Origin: Megamerina dolium
Taxonomy: Eukaryota > Arthropoda > Insecta > Diptera > Megamerinidae
DNA length: 64,000 bases
Direction: 5' to 3'
Assembly (NCBI GenBank): GCA_963854835.1
Contig: OY978530.1
Location: 25,081,937 to 25,145,936, forward strand
In this document: piece after piece, positions 27,851-40,419 of the stretch
Layout: each line of letters opens with the position of its first letter
How positions within the stretch are numbered: the first letter of the stretch is position 1
The notes under the pieces: model-generated
What the model saw: only the letters and a program-made list of their open reading frames with translations
What the model was told of the DNA's origin: nothing
Database searches by the model: none
Program-made: the position numbers and the translations under genes

Positions 27851-29050
27851 CAGCGCTTTGCAGCCCATGGCCTGTAATGATATGAGAACTTCATTGATGG
27901 TTAAGTTCAACAGAAGAGGCGAGGCAAATCTGTTAATACATGAGGTACCCAATTTTGAGTTTATCACTCTTTGCTTAAGCAACAGACTAATGAATCTAAT
28001 AATAGGTTCATCCACCTAAAGCAAGAGAGTTTTCGACTGCTTCTGGGTTTATGTTATTGAAGACCCCCTCAATATCTAGAAAGGCTATAGTCTTTGCAGT
28101 GCATAGATATTTTGATCTCTACACAAGTGAGTGAAGGGCTGTCTCAACGGGCTTGCCTTTGTTATATGCATGCTGCAATAAAAAGATATTCTTAGGTGCA
28201 CATCAAGTAGTCTTTTAAGGGTTTTCAATAAGAAGGATGATAGACTTATAGGTCTGAAATTACTTGGCTTTGAGTGTGACGTTTTTCCGCCTTTAGGGAT
28301 AAACAACACGTTTACTTTTAGCAATGTCTTGGGGACATACCATAGCCTTAGGCATACAGAGAAGATTACCTCCAATCAAGGTGTTAGAAGATCCGCACAC
28401 TTCTGCATGTCCGCGGGTATAATACCATCAGATCCTGGTGACTTGAATGGCTTAAAATTATTTATCGCCCAATTAATCTTTGTTTTATTGATTATTTTGT
28501 GCGAGACGTCGAAGGTAATTCTACAAGTATTAACATTGGGAGTTCGGCCAGGGCTGTCCTCTAAACAGCCTGGAAAATGGGTATCAATTGGTACTAATAG
28601 TAGAAGAGTTTCCAGACTTGAAATAGCCCAATCACCATCCCCCTTCATAACGAAGCTGGATGTAACTGGATTCGTTGCGAGAATTTTTCGTAGGCGGCTT
28701 GCCTCTGAAATTTTCATGATCTTTTTGCTTTCCTTATCGCCTTTTTAAACACTCATAGACTCTCCTTATAGGGTTACCATTGATTAGTGATTTTGTCTCT
28801 GTTAGATTGCTGTCGACACCCTTCCTTAGAGTGATGATCTATACCGACCACCACGGAGGTCTCTTCTTCTTTGGAGTCCTTCTAATTGGACAGGAAGCTA
28901 CAGTAGCTTTCCTGCAAGCTCCTGTAATTTGTTGAACAGCTGCCTCAAGTTGCTCCTCATTTTGCAAGCTTGAGGGCTCCTTGTGAGTGAGGGATTTATT
29001 TAGATTGGCCCTGTACTTATCCCAAGTATCCGCCTTATATCAAGGCGGAA
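27851..29050 (-). mobile_element. R1-like LINE, linker and RT part
   Basis: Read from 29050 downwards: endonuclease-RT linker (KRPPWWS-like region, then KISEASRLRKILATNPVTSS), the KSPGSDGIIPADMQK block near 28430, KVNVLFIPKGGKTSHSKPSN and FRPISLSSFLLKTLKRLLD (28190-28310), then QRVINSKLG and LLLNLTINEVLISLQAMGCK with AYAD at 27851. Frames break between the blocks, so it is dead. The first 410 bp mirror 25960-26370. Confidence 0.8.
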
Positions 29051-29059
29051 GCTAATATT

Positions 29060-29066
29060 TATATAT

Positions 29067-29127
<61 letters not shown>

Positions 29128-29150
29128 CATATATATATATATATATGATA
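29060..29150. repeat. TA/TG-rich microsatellite
   Basis: A short (CA)n block and then (TA)n with an interruption (AAAATCAT). It abuts the broken end of the R1-like LINE. Confidence 0.9.
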
Positions 29151-29469
29151 TTGCTTGCCGACAGGTGCCGATGTTTTTTTAAATTTAATAGATAAAAGCA
29201 GATGAGCTTTTCAACCAATCTTGATCATGCAAACAATTTTCTCTTAAAACGCAACTCGCACTTGTATTGTATCTCTTAGACTCAAACGGTGAAAAAGCTA
29301 CTCTCTCAAAGATTGGTGGCTTGTGTGGTCTTGGTGATGGTGGTATCATTCAGACCAAAGTCCTTCATTGTTTTCGCATAATCATTATATAAGTTTTTTT
29401 AAATTTATAATTTAACTGAAAGAATATTAAAACACAAAGATGAGTATCTTTTTTTGGCCAAATAACGGT

Positions 29470-30060
29470 GAACGCAAAAAGCTCGGAATGAATTACCTAA
29501 TTGCGTGGGATACGTTGATGGCACTTTAATTCCATTGGCGGAAAAACCTTTACAAGACCCAGAAGTAGGAAAGCACATCTACTCTGTTAAGGCTCAAGCC
29601 GTGTGCGTTTATAGACTGCAAGTAAGACATTTGGTATTAGGCTATCCACGTACATGCACTTATTTTTAATGATAGCGAATTATAGAATGAATTGTATTTT
29701 TTTGTGGAGCTGAATGGATCGCAGGTGACAGTGCCTATAAATTGTCTCGCACTATTATAACACTATTTAGAGGAAATTCCAGAGAACTAACACATAGCCA
29801 AAGGAATTTTTTTAACAAAACATTCAGTGGTTATAGGGTTAGAATTCAACACTGTTTTGGCATGCTGAAAGAAAGGTTTGGCAGTTTAAAGGGTTTAAGA
29901 CTCTAAATGAAAGATGAAAAGAGAATTAAAAAGTGAAAATGGATTCTCTGTAGCGAGTTTTTGCATAACCTTATACTCCAACAAGATGATTATTTCGATT
30001 ACCAACTTGAGGAATCGGAGCACGATATTGACGAATCATTACCAAATGCTTGAACTAATG
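29470..30060 (+). pseudogene. Second Harbinger transposase remnant
   Basis: Decayed DDE_Tnp_4-type sequence unlike the intact one at 6659. First D in GYVDGTLIPLAEKPLQDPEV (29500), second D in EWIAGDSAYKLSRTI (29720), E in QHCFGMLKERFGSLKGLR (29855). Stops and short unrelated gaps intervene, possibly old introns. A tail LEESEHDIDESLPNA ends near 30050. Order and spacing match the superfamily. The residues are consistent with D-D-E, but the gene is dead. Confidence 0.75.
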
Positions 30061-30179
30061 AAGGGGAGGCAGTGAGACGAACAGACTGTGAAATGTTGTA
30101 TAATTTAACAATCAATAAATAAATTTGTATAGAAAATTCAAATGATTATTTTTTTTTTTTCAAATTAAATTCAATTTGT

Positions 30180-30720
30180 TTTCCTTTTTTCCTTTTTCAA
30201 ATTTCCATTTTTGTGTTTCTAATTCTATAATGTCTATTCAAATTCGTTTTTGGTGTGGATGTATTGGTTCGTGGGCAAGTATCTGATGCGAAAGTACAGG
30301 ACGGACTGACTTGAAAATCCAACATTCTGAAAATGTTGGATTTTCAAGTAAACTCGATGAAGATGGTTCGCAATCAATCTCCTCTTCCTCAAGCAACACA
30401 TCCACTTCATTATACTCTAGCGATAACACTGTCTCTGTAGACTGATAGATGGCTGGTGGCTGGATATTTACGCGCTGTCAAAATATTGCGTGGAGGACAT
30501 TATGGACATATATTTTTGATATATTTTTCAACACCTTTTTCTTGTCCATTCTCAAGCAATCCTGCACTCGTCTGGCCTTTCCACTTTAGTGCGGACAAAA
30601 AAGTTGTTTGATGCTTCATTTTTGTGCGCATTTGATGTTACGTAAATTTGGTGCAATGCAATTTTCTGTAATGCGATCGTAAAATTTTTGCGCAGTTGGT
30701 TTCTAGAGTAAGTTCGTAAG
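30180..30720 (-). pseudogene. Possible Harbinger accessory-gene remnant
   Basis: A decayed minus-strand stretch lying convergent to the transposase remnant, where the Myb/SANT partner would be expected. The only sizable open part (30238-30429) is acidic (VDVLLEEEEIDCEPSSSSLL) and followed by a proline/basic tail, resembling the acidic linker of such proteins. No Myb repeat could be identified, so the call rests mainly on position. Confidence 0.3.
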
Positions 30721-30846
30721 ATGTAAAACAAGCTAAATATAGAAAATGTTAGAATATTACCTCAAATTGTTCCAGATCAGCCTTCACAATATCTAAGACA
30801 ATCGTTAGTAAGTATTTAGTTTACTGTTCTGTATACAGAAATGCCA

Positions 30847-33292
30847 TTAACTCTAGAATACTAACCTTATTTTTGTACCCCTTAATACTAACGTTCGCCT
30901 GTGAGGCTACTTTGAAAAGAAGTACAAATTTTGTCTTTTTAAAACCTTCAATTTATTCAAAAAAAGTGCTAAAACATATTTTATATGTTTCTAAAGTAAG
31001 GAAATAAAATAATTCAATTTTTTTTTTTAATACTAATAAAAATAATTCGTTTTTAAGAGGAACACATTTTTTATCATCTTTTTGAAAGAGATCATTTTAA
31101 AAAAATTAAAAAAAATATTTTAATGCAAAGGAACTTAAGTAATCCATATATCATCTTAAACGCATTCGTCCTTACTTTCAAACTTAAAATGAATTAACCA
31201 TTTATCTTTTATATTATGACTTGTACATAAAAATTAAATCAGACTTTTTTTGTATCACATTGATAACAATTTGGTGTTCTATGCTCCATGCAGTAAGTTT
31301 TTTTACATTTTATGCAGTAATACACACTCATACGTTTTTTCTTCGCTGGACAAAAGCGCCAGTATTACCTTCCTGATTTTCAGAAGTCCCCAACGTGTTA
31401 TTTATTGCCTTACGAACTCTTTTCGATATAGTAGGTCTATCCCCCAGACGGATAGAGCACCAATTCTGGAACAAATCTTTTCTCAAGTCTTTCATAAACT
31501 CTCTCCTAGACATTGGCTTTATCTTAGCAGTTTCACAATTTGAAACATACAGTATGTAACTGTTTAATACAGCCATATTTATCATACCATAAAATACGCA
31601 AAGTGGCCAGCGTCTTGTTTTGCGGTTGCAACTTGAGTGACTACACATCTGATCATACTTATGTATCAACAGCTCCTTTTGTTTCATTATAACACTCGAT
31701 TATTGATGATTTCTTCGATATTGAGTCAATGGCAGGGTTATCATGCATGGTGGAGAGTAACAAAATAGTTTTTTGAGGTTTCGGTTTGTAGCTAACTAGT
31801 GTGAGCTTATCATGAAAGCCAAACATGGACGTTCCAGCACGACGGGATGCGTTATGTTTGAACTCTTCTGGAACTACTTTTTTGTTATTTCTGATTGTCC
31901 CGACGATGGTTAGGTTATACGGATCAGCAAGGTATATATGTAAACCAATTATCGGCAGTTAAATTTCGATTGGTTCCGTGTATAGTTTTCGTGAGCAGCT
32001 TGCAATAATATGTGCCCAAAGGATCGCCAATAGTTGCACCGTTGTTCTTTCCCAAGCGTCAAACAATAATACTTAGTTCTAACATCGCACACTAAAACAA
32101 TTTTTATACCGTATTTTGCAGGCTTATTCGGTATATACATTCGAAACGGACACCGACCCTTGAATCCCAACAGCTGTTCATCTATGGTTACGTATGAATC
32201 AGGCTTGTAAAGATCTCTGCACTGCGTGATGAAGATTTCCCAAATATTTCTGATCGGCGCAAATTTGTCGCTTTTCTTTCGGCTTTCTCGAGTTTTACGA
32301 TCATCAAAATGTAGGCATCTTATGAGGAATTCAAATTGCTCCATGCTCATGACTGCAATGTTTTGAGATCCACAAAGCGTAGGATCAAAAAGTTCTTTGC
32401 TCGACAAGTGATTGTTCTTCATTGCACCGCTCAAAATCAATAAACCAATTAAAGCGCGAAGTTCCTCCTTTCCAGTGGGTGGTATAGTTTTAGTCTGCTT
32501 CTTATACTTGATTGCCTTGATCACAATATCTTCGTTGGTACGAATAAGTATTTCATCCATCATATCTGATGTGAAAAATTTTTTAAAGCACTCCAAGGGC
32601 TTTATGAGATTCTTGCTTCCTTCTTTTGGTCCTGGCATAACATGAACTATGTTCCTCGCAGGAGTTCTCATTGATCTTTTTCTCGACGAAGATGGCTCAG
32701 AATGCCAAACGAAATTATTCTTGCCTCTTATAATAGGTGTGGAAGGCTTAATAATAAGAGTCTCGCAGCAATCTGATGGCGTTTCCCTATTAGATGTGGT
32801 TGCGATAAGATCTTGGTGGACAAAACTCGACGTTGGTTTACTTATAACTATATGGTTCGTGTCATCGTCAGATTCAGCAATATAATTAGGGTCAGCAAAA
32901 CTGTCATCCGAATCAAAATCTTCTTCCAAATTATCCTCACTTTCGCTTCCATTCAACGATATTTATTCCAACCATTTTAGCACAAGTTCTTCAGAAGTAG
33001 CCATCTCGATAAGTAAAAAAAATTAAGTTCAGAACAGTAAATAGCTAAAAAAACACGCTAAAAGCTAAAATAAGACCAAGCAAAAAAATACCTTTCACCT
33101 GTCAGGCGTCAAGAGGGTGTACAACTCAGCTGCTCAAAGGCGCTGTACAATGTGCGTCTACTCACAAGCTCGTACAGTGCTAAACTGATTTGGCGTAAAC
33201 GCTTGCTTTGATCGCTAAAGGCGTTCGTGAAATATCGCGAGAAAATCTAATTCGTTCCGCCTCATGGGCGAAGGTTAGTATTCTAGGGTTAA
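30847..33292 (-). mobile_element. piggyBac-family transposon with TTAA duplication
   Basis: The element is 30851-33288 (2,438 bp), flanked by TTAA at 30847-30850 and 33289-33292. The inverted ends are CCCTAGAATACTAACCTT on the right (inverted) and the same with CTCTAG on the left, one substitution in the terminal motif. It contains one transposase gene on the minus strand and subterminal GC-richer repeats at 33110-33250. A 1,034-bp piece of it recurs at 33957-34990. Confidence 0.92.
31239..33004 (-). pseudogene. piggyBac transposase (DDE_Tnp_1_7), several lesions
   Basis: Starts MATSEELVLKWLE at 33004 and is stopped by TAA at codon 14. The frame then continues as an acidic region (SESEDNLEEDFDSDDSF). 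The domain follows: LRALIGLLILSGAMKNNHLS, MSMEQFEFLIRCLHFDD, YVTIDEQLLGFKGRCPFRMY and KYGIKIVLVCDVRTKYYCLT. A frame change near 31985 breaks NRNLTADNWFT, which holds a catalytic aspartate. Another lies near 31690. The C-terminal cysteine-rich finger YYCIKCKKTYCMEHRTPNC ends near 31239. At least three lesions make it inactive. Confidence 0.88.
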
Positions 33293-33956
<664 letters not shown>

Positions 33957-33960
<4 letters not shown>

Positions 33961-34985
33961 TTTTATGCAGTAATACACACTCATACGTTTTTTCTTCGCT
34001 GGACAAAAGCGCCAGTATTACCTTCCTGATTTTCAGAAGTCCCCAACGTGTTATTTATTGCCTTACGAACTCTTTTCGATATAGTAGGTCTATCCCCCAG
34101 ACGGATAGAGCACCAATTCTGGAACAAATCTTTTCTCAAGTCTTTCATAAACTCTCTCCTAGACATTGGCTTTATCTTAGCAGTTTCACAATTTGAAACA
34201 TACAGTATGTAACTGTTTAATACAGCCATATTTATCATACCATAAAATACGCAAAGTGGCCAGCGTCTTGTTTTGCGGTTGCAACTTGAGTGACTACACA
34301 TCTGATCATACTTATGTATCAACAGCTCCTTTTGTTTCATTATAACACTCGATTATTGATGATTTCTTCGATATTGAGTCAATGGCAGGGTTATCATGCA
34401 TGGTGGAGAGTAACAAAATAGTTTTTTGAGGTTTCGGTTTGTAGCTAACTAGTGTGAGCTTATCATGAAAGCCAAACATGGACGTTCCAGCACGACGGGA
34501 TGCGTTATGTTTGAACTCTTCTGGAACTACTTTTTTGTTATTTCTGATTGTCCCGACGATGGTTAGGTTATACGGATCAGCAAGGTATATATGTAAACCA
34601 ATTATCGGCAGTTAAATTTCGATTGGTTCCGTGTATAGTTTTCGTGAGCAGCTTGCAATAATATGTGCCCAAAGGATCGCCAATAGTTGCACCGTTGTTC
34701 TTTCCCAAGCGTCAAACAATAATATTTAGTTCTAACATCGCACACTAAAACAATTTTTATACCGTATTTTGCAGGCTTATTCGGTATATACATTCGAAAC
34801 GGACACCGACCCTTGAATCCCAACAGCTGTTCATCTATGGTTACGTATGAATCAGGCTTGTAAAGATCTCTGCACTGCGTGATGAAGATTTCCCAAATAT
34901 TTCTGATCGGCGCAAATTTGTCGCTTTTCTTTCGGCTTTCTCGAGTTTTACGATCATCAAAATGTAGGCATCTTATGAGGAATTC

Positions 34986-34990
<5 letters not shown>
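33957..34990 (-). mobile_element. piggyBac fragment, copy of 31304-32337
   Basis: 1,034 bp collinear with part of the piggyBac at 30851, with no length change and one substitution noted (CAATAATAT versus CAATAATAC). It lacks both ends, so it did not arrive by transposition. It contains the same broken frames (KYGIKIVLVCDVRT and RWPLCVFYGMINMAVLN). The left junction is at TACA microhomology; the right runs into (TA)n. Confidence 0.92.

Positions 34991-35067
<77 letters not shown>
34991..35067. repeat. (TA)n microsatellite
   Basis: About 38 TA units joining the piggyBac fragment to the second half of the duplicated segment. Confidence 0.95.
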
Positions 35068-35071
<4 letters not shown>

Positions 35072-35150
35072 AAAATAACTTATTATGTTATACTGCCTGT
35101 ATAATAACTTTGCTTCGACATTCTATACTCAAGCCATCATTGGTCTCTAT
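35068..35150. repeat. Duplicated segment, copy 1 right half
   Basis: 83 bp identical to 37031-37113 (CACAAAAATAACTTATT through CATTGGTCTCTAT). Copy 2 has only 10 bp between the halves. Here 1,030 bp of piggyBac plus TA repeat replace them. Confidence 0.9.
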
Positions 35151-35155
35151 ATATA

Positions 35156-36806
35156 CAGTGGCTCACAGCTTATTTCGTACAGTGTATATATTTTTATGTA
35201 AATGGCTGTAACATCGAAACTAAAAAACTTATCGATAAGTTTTGAATGTAGATGGCTGTGTATGTGTTTAGTAAACCTAATAAGAAAACGGGGAACCCCA
35301 AAAATTGTTCTTTTTGTCATGCAAGAGAGAAAAACTATTGATCAGCTGATTTTCAGCTCACATCTTATTTCGTACACAAACTTCAATGTAAGTAAGTTTC
35401 ATTCTGCCGCGCAGTTACAAAGTTTTTTTGAATTGTATGAGTTTTTGGACCTTTTTAACTATTATAACAATTTTTATTATTCTTATTTTAAATAGTTAAA
35501 GTGCTGTAAATTAAACATTTAGCGTTATGGGTCGTCGTACAACGATGGAACAGCGTAAACTGGTAATTAACCATTTTAGGAAAGGTCAGAGTGTGCGAAA
35601 AATTGCTGAAATGACAAATTTAAGTGCCTCAACTGTCCAATACATCATTCAACGCTTCATTCGCGAAAATCGGTTGGAGAACAAGGGCAGAGAAGCACCT
35701 AATAAGATTTTCAACGCATCAGACGAGCGTTATATTGTACGAAAAATTAAGAAAAATCCAAAGTTATCCACTCCGAAGTTGGCTGCAGAGGTTTAGCGTG
35801 AAATAGGAAAATCATCCAGTGCTGAAACTGTCCGACGTGTGCTGCGCAATCATGACTTGAACGGTCGAGTAGCCCGAAAGAAACCATTCATTTCAAAAAT
35901 GAATATACAACGCCGACTTGACTACGCCAAAGAGCATATTATTAAGACTCCTGCGTTCTGGAATACCGTTATTTTCGCGGATGAGTCTAAGTTTAATATT
36001 TTTGGCTCGGACGGAATGTCATATGTTTGGCGTAAAGCGAATACCGAGCTAAACAAGGAGAACCTTAAGCCCACAGTGAAGCATGGTGACGGTAGCGTGA
36101 TGGTTTGGGCCTGTATGTCAGCAGCCGGAGTAGGTGAATTGGTTTTTATTGAGGGAACAATGGACAAAATGAAGTACCTCGAGATTCTGAAAAACAATTT
36201 ACTTCAAAGTGCAGACAAACTGGGTTTGCGGGAAGAATTTCGGTACTACCAAGATAATGATCCAAAACATAAATCTGGGATTTGCAATCTTGGCTTATTT
36301 GGAACTGCCCACACTTGATGTCTCCACCACCACAGTCATCTGACATGAATGTGATTGAAAATCTTTGGTCTATTTTGGACAATAAAATAAGAACACACAA
36401 GATTTCTAATAAGCAAGACCTAAAGAAGGTACTAATGGAGGAATGGAAAAAAATCACACCAGACATCACTCAAAAATTGGTGGATTCAATGCCAAATAGA
36501 CTCCAGGCTGTCATTAACGCTAAGGGATGTCATACTAAATATTAAAATCAACTTACTTTGTTTTTAGTTTGAACTTAAAGAGACTGTACGAAATAAGCTG
36601 TGACATGAATTTTCCTATTTTTTTCTTATTTTATTTTTTTATAGTGTCAAACACTAAAATTTTGAAAAAGTAAATTTTGGAAAATAAAAAACAAACCTTC
36701 CTTTCAAAAATGGCATTTATATTTTGTTCAAATTTTTGCTATATTAGGAATTACGACTGCAGCAATTTTTAAACTGTCACTGTACGAAATAAGCTGGGAG
36801 CCACTG
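35156..36806 (+). mobile_element. Tc1-like transposon with IR/DR ends
   Basis: 1,651 bp, starting CAGTGGCTC and ending GAGCCACTG, between TA dinucleotides (35154-35155 and 36807-36808). The terminal motif CTTATTTCGTACA recurs inside each end, at about 35362 and inverted at about 36583. This gives the two direct repeats per inverted repeat seen in Bari/Paris-like and Sleeping Beauty-like elements. One transposase frame with two lesions lies within. It inserted into the TA tract beside the duplicated segment. Confidence 0.92.
35527..36545 (+). pseudogene. Tc1-like transposase (DD34E), one stop and one frameshift
   Basis: MGRRTTMEQRKLVINHFRKG opens a paired-like helix-turn-helix (SVRKIAEMTNLSASTVQYII). 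TAG at 35794-35796 interrupts after KLAAEV. The frame resumes with REIGKSSSAETVRRVLR. The catalytic domain shows D in VIFADESKFNIFG, the VMVWACMSAAGVG block, D in YYQDNDPKHKSG and E in SSDMNVIENLWSILD. A frame change near 36285 separates the second D from the E. About 340 codons in total, the normal size. Only two lesions suggest a recently active family. Confidence 0.92.
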
Positions 36807-36808
36807 TA

Positions 36809-36838
36809 TATATATCTATATATATATATCTCTATATA

Positions 36839-36909
<71 letters not shown>
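36809..36909. repeat. (TA)n microsatellite
   Basis: TA units with short TATATCTCTA interruptions near the left end, directly right of the Tc1-like element and left of duplicated segment copy 2. Confidence 0.95.
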
Positions 36910-36913
<4 letters not shown>

Positions 36914-37113
36914 ATGGTAGATGTGAATATACATACAACAACAAAACATGACAGTTGCAGCAGAGAAAATTCAGAACGTAACTCAGCAAACAATAACGTG
37001 CTACTAACCAGATAAGTACAACTCGTTGAACACAAAAATAACTTATTATGTTATACTGCCTGTATAATAACTTTGCTTCGACATTCTATACTCAAGCCAT
37101 CATTGGTCTCTAT
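36910..37113. repeat. Duplicated segment, copy 2 (uninterrupted)
   Basis: Contains both halves found at 33850-33960 and 35068-35150, separated only by ACTCGTTGAA. It represents the form without the piggyBac fragment. Confidence 0.9.
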
Positions 37114-37560
37114 CGGAAAATATTCTGGTGGTTAACGATTTAAATAGAAACCATCGATAAGCGACGCAAAAAATGTGAGTGAGTCAATGATTTTCATCGA
37201 ATTTATGATGAGCTCAAGACCAAAGCCAGGAATAAGAATCTACCGCTGCAGCCATTAATATTAGTGATTGGTTCGGAATTAACAAAACTAAACTGTTTTA
37301 TGTACTTTTCGATGGCATACGTTATAAGGTACCCACATTTCTAAATGCGTTGGATATGTTGTTTAAATTATTATTTTATGTGTTAAACCTTGAGTACCTT
37401 ATCGAAGCAAAGTGCCTTTACATCTTCATACAATCTTAATTTTTTAAAATTGATAATTCAGCAAATTCCAATATTATATTACTAACGCAATATTTACGAA
37501 GTACATATACGAAGTGCATCTACACCAAAAGATTTAATTAACCACCTAAAGTCATCCCAT
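37114..37560 (+). other. Decayed ORF remnant of an unidentified transposon-type protein
   Basis: Short open pieces read DFHRIYDELKTKARNKNLP, YFFDGIRYKVPTFLNALDML and LFYVLNLEYLIEAKCLYIF. The last phrase (VLN.EYP.EA..LW.FIQ) recurs in insect proteins often linked with mobile elements, but I cannot name the family. Confidence 0.35.
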
Positions 37561-37639
37561 GTTCAGGGTGATTTTGTAACAACTTTCTTTTTAGCAACAC
37601 TGTTTTTGGCAGCTCAGCTGTTTTATTTAAACATGTTCA

Positions 37640-37925
37640 GTTTGGTCTATAATTTAAACATGAATCGACTTACAAACGAACAATGTTTGCAGATTATTGA
37701 ATTGTATTATCAAAATTCATGCTCGGTTCATTCATTCATTCATTTTATGGTCAGTTGGGGCGACCTGCTGAGGCGGCTATTCGTCTTGTGACTAAATTTC
37801 GCAAATTTACTTTATAACCACCAACACCAGTTCTGATTGCAGACAGATGAAAATATCGCAGCTGTATCCGCCAGTGTTGTTGATGACCGTGATCGTTCTA
37901 TCGACTCACATAAAGATTTCATACA
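37640..37925 (+). pseudogene. Mariner-like transposase N-terminal fragment
   Basis: MNRLTNEQCLQIIELYYQNS, then in another frame FYGQLGRPAEAAIRLVTKFR and TDENIAAVSASV. This is the helix-turn-helix region found in many insect mariner-like transposases with the LTNEQRLQIIEFYYQN start. No catalytic domain; it is cut off by the MITE fragment at 37952. Confidence 0.65.
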
Positions 37926-37951
37926 TTTCCGTAATTTTCTGTTTTTTTTAA

Positions 37952-38272
37952 ATCCGGATTACCGGCGCACTTAATCGGATTAACCTGACAGACGGTAGAA
38001 TTGCGGATTAACTAAACGGCTGATTGCTCTTTTATTAGGTCTATTATCTTTACTACATTACTATCACTATCAATTTCTGTCATCTGTCACTGTCGATATG
38101 AGAAAATCTACAAGAAGTACGTGAATTGAAAACTATCAGAAACTTGTAAATTTACATTCACAGTTCGTAATTGACAGCTGGATTTATTTGTTCGCCAACG
38201 CTTGTTAGCGAACATACCTAATATTTTGTAAAATGGATCGAGAAAAATTCACAATAGACAATTTTCAGATGT
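37952..38272. mobile_element. Harbinger-like MITE copy 3, truncated
   Basis: Matches MITE copies 1 and 2 from AATCCGGATTACCGGCGCAC to AGACAATTTTCAG. It lacks both termini and an internal stretch after TTCGCCAACGCTTG. Old copy. Confidence 0.85.
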
Positions 38273-39289
38273 CTTTATACGCATGAACACTGCGCCTCTT
38301 TTTAATTTGCAAAATACTCTACATTTTTACATTAATTCCATAACATCTTGTATCTCATATCTAAATATTTTAGTTCTTCTATGCTACGACCTTTATTGTC
38401 TCTTTCTATTTGTTTTAATCCCTTCGAAAACTGTAAATATTTTTGTTTGTTTGGTGGTCCAGCATTGATGCTGCACTTTATCCACAGTCTAGTACTTTCC
38501 AATTTCGACTTCAGCAATTTCTTTAGTGTACCTATATTTCTTGAGGGACCCTATATTCTTGTAAGATATTAATGGAGAAGTTTTAAGTAGTTTTTGTATA
38601 CATCAATATTTTATTTTATTGTTGTCAAAAATGAAGTAATAAATGAAAGGAAAGGCGAAAGAATAAATAAATGTAATTCTCATACCATTCCCATAATTGT
38701 CAGTCGATTAAATTTATTTCCATGCATCTATGGTCAGCATAATGTAAAATGCCACTTGGTTCATAATGTATTATTTTTATTTTTTCTTGCATCTAGAAAT
38801 TGTTTATTTTAATAAATATTCTTATATTGGAATTATTTTAATTATCATGTTTAGGAATTTTATACTTTCATGCCCAAAACAAAAATTTTCATAGTTGTGC
38901 ATTTGCTTGTGTTATGTGCACTTTGTCTGTAATTTGATTCTTGTATATCTATGTATGTATATTCATTATTATTTTGAGTGTCGTTCTCACGTTATTGTAC
39001 AAGTGTTGCATTGTTATGCATTTTGTTTAATATGATCAAAATGCTATTGATTTTATTATTATTATTATTTTGTTTTTTTTTTTGTTCGGAATTTTGTTTT
39101 CGCATTTTTGTAGTATAACGTATTTTGTTTATTCTGAAAATTTAATTTTCGTGTATCTTTCTTTTGTACATTTCGTTCTCATGCTTTTATACATACTCGG
39201 TATTATGTTATTGTAGCGTGTTTTTTGTAGAGGTTTGGATCATCGAATTTAATATTAATATAATTTTTTGTGGAAAGGTTTTATTAAAT

Positions 39290-40415
39290 TATTGTTGTAC
39301 TTTTTCCAATTTCGTTCGATTTGTGTAATCGTTGTTACTGGACTGTTTATGTTTACTATTTCGCAGGGTCCAGTCCAAATGGGACTAAATTTGTTTTTCC
39401 ACGTTTGATTTTTTGATAAAACCTTTTCTCCTACTCTAAAACTTATCGGGTGTATGTTCTTGTCGTACTGGCTTTTGGCCTTTTCCTTTTCCTGATTTTC
39501 CTTAATTAGTTCATGGGTCCTCTATATTTGATATTTTAAAAACTTATTTTGGTTTTTTGCGTCGTACAATGGTGTGCTTTTGGTTTTTAGTATGTATGCA
39601 GTAGTAGTATGTATTGTATTGTTGCAAACATGCATTGCTGACGCCAACCACTGATGCCAATTTGAACCATCTTCTTTATCGAAACTTTATGGAGTTAATG
39701 TAATTTTTTAACACCTAGCATCTTACATGTATCGGAAAATAATTTCGAAGTGAAATTCGTACCATTATCAGCCATTATCAATAACTTCGTTGTAAAACGC
39801 TTTTGCTACTGTGCTAGATTCTGCATCAGGAATAGGTACACAAATTAACAATTTTGAAAAATCATCTTAAAAAGTAAGAATATACTTATTTCCCGATGTG
39901 GTTTCTGGGAGGATTTCTACCATGTCCATATAACCCTTTTCAAATGGTCTTGAAGGCGTGTGGGCCAATATCATTGGCATTTGGTAAGCCTTGAACTTTT
40001 GTTGATTTGGCATTTTTTACAATTTTTTACATAATCTTTAATTTGGTTGCGCATACCCCTCCATCTATATTGTCTTCTAATAAAGAAATAAGTTTTCAGT
40101 GCATCCCGATGTCCTCCTAATGGTGAATCGTGGAAATTGCGTAGTACCGTCATTATGTCCTTAACATTGGTGAGCAGCTCCTCATTTTTATTTTCAGTAT
40201 TTCCTGCTTCCTGCAGATCCTGCTCGTCGTCGGAATTTCCTTCAGGTTCTTTTGTATTTTTGTCTTCACTTTTGTTTCTTCCCATAGAACGAGTCTTAAC
40301 CATAGCTACTTCAGGTTCTGGCTGTGGTACTCTGCTGAGTGCGTCTGCAATTAAATTTCTTTTACCTGGTTTATAAATTATCTCAATATCAAATTTGGAT
40401 GATTTGTGCCTGAAA
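39290..40415 (-). pseudogene. pol: RNase H end and integrase of the 17.6/297-type element
   Basis: Starts SKFDIEIIYKPGKRNLIADA (RNase H end), then the linker MVKTRSMGRNKSEDKN (40303) and the integrase zinc-binding region HDSPLGGHRDALKTYFF to NCKKCQINK. ILAHTPSRPFEKGYMDMVEI and GNKYILTF then DDFSK follow, with a stop between, so the core is broken. The C-terminal piece WKNKFSPIWTGPCEIVNINS lies near 39360-39420. The zinc-binding residues are intact; the catalytic core is not continuous. Confidence 0.82.
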
Positions 40416-40419
40416 CGTG

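Noticed and set aside
38332..38517. Env-like protein after the 17.6/297-type integrase
   Set aside because: The position would fit, but the short fragment shows no signal peptide, cleavage motif or membrane segment that I can recognise.
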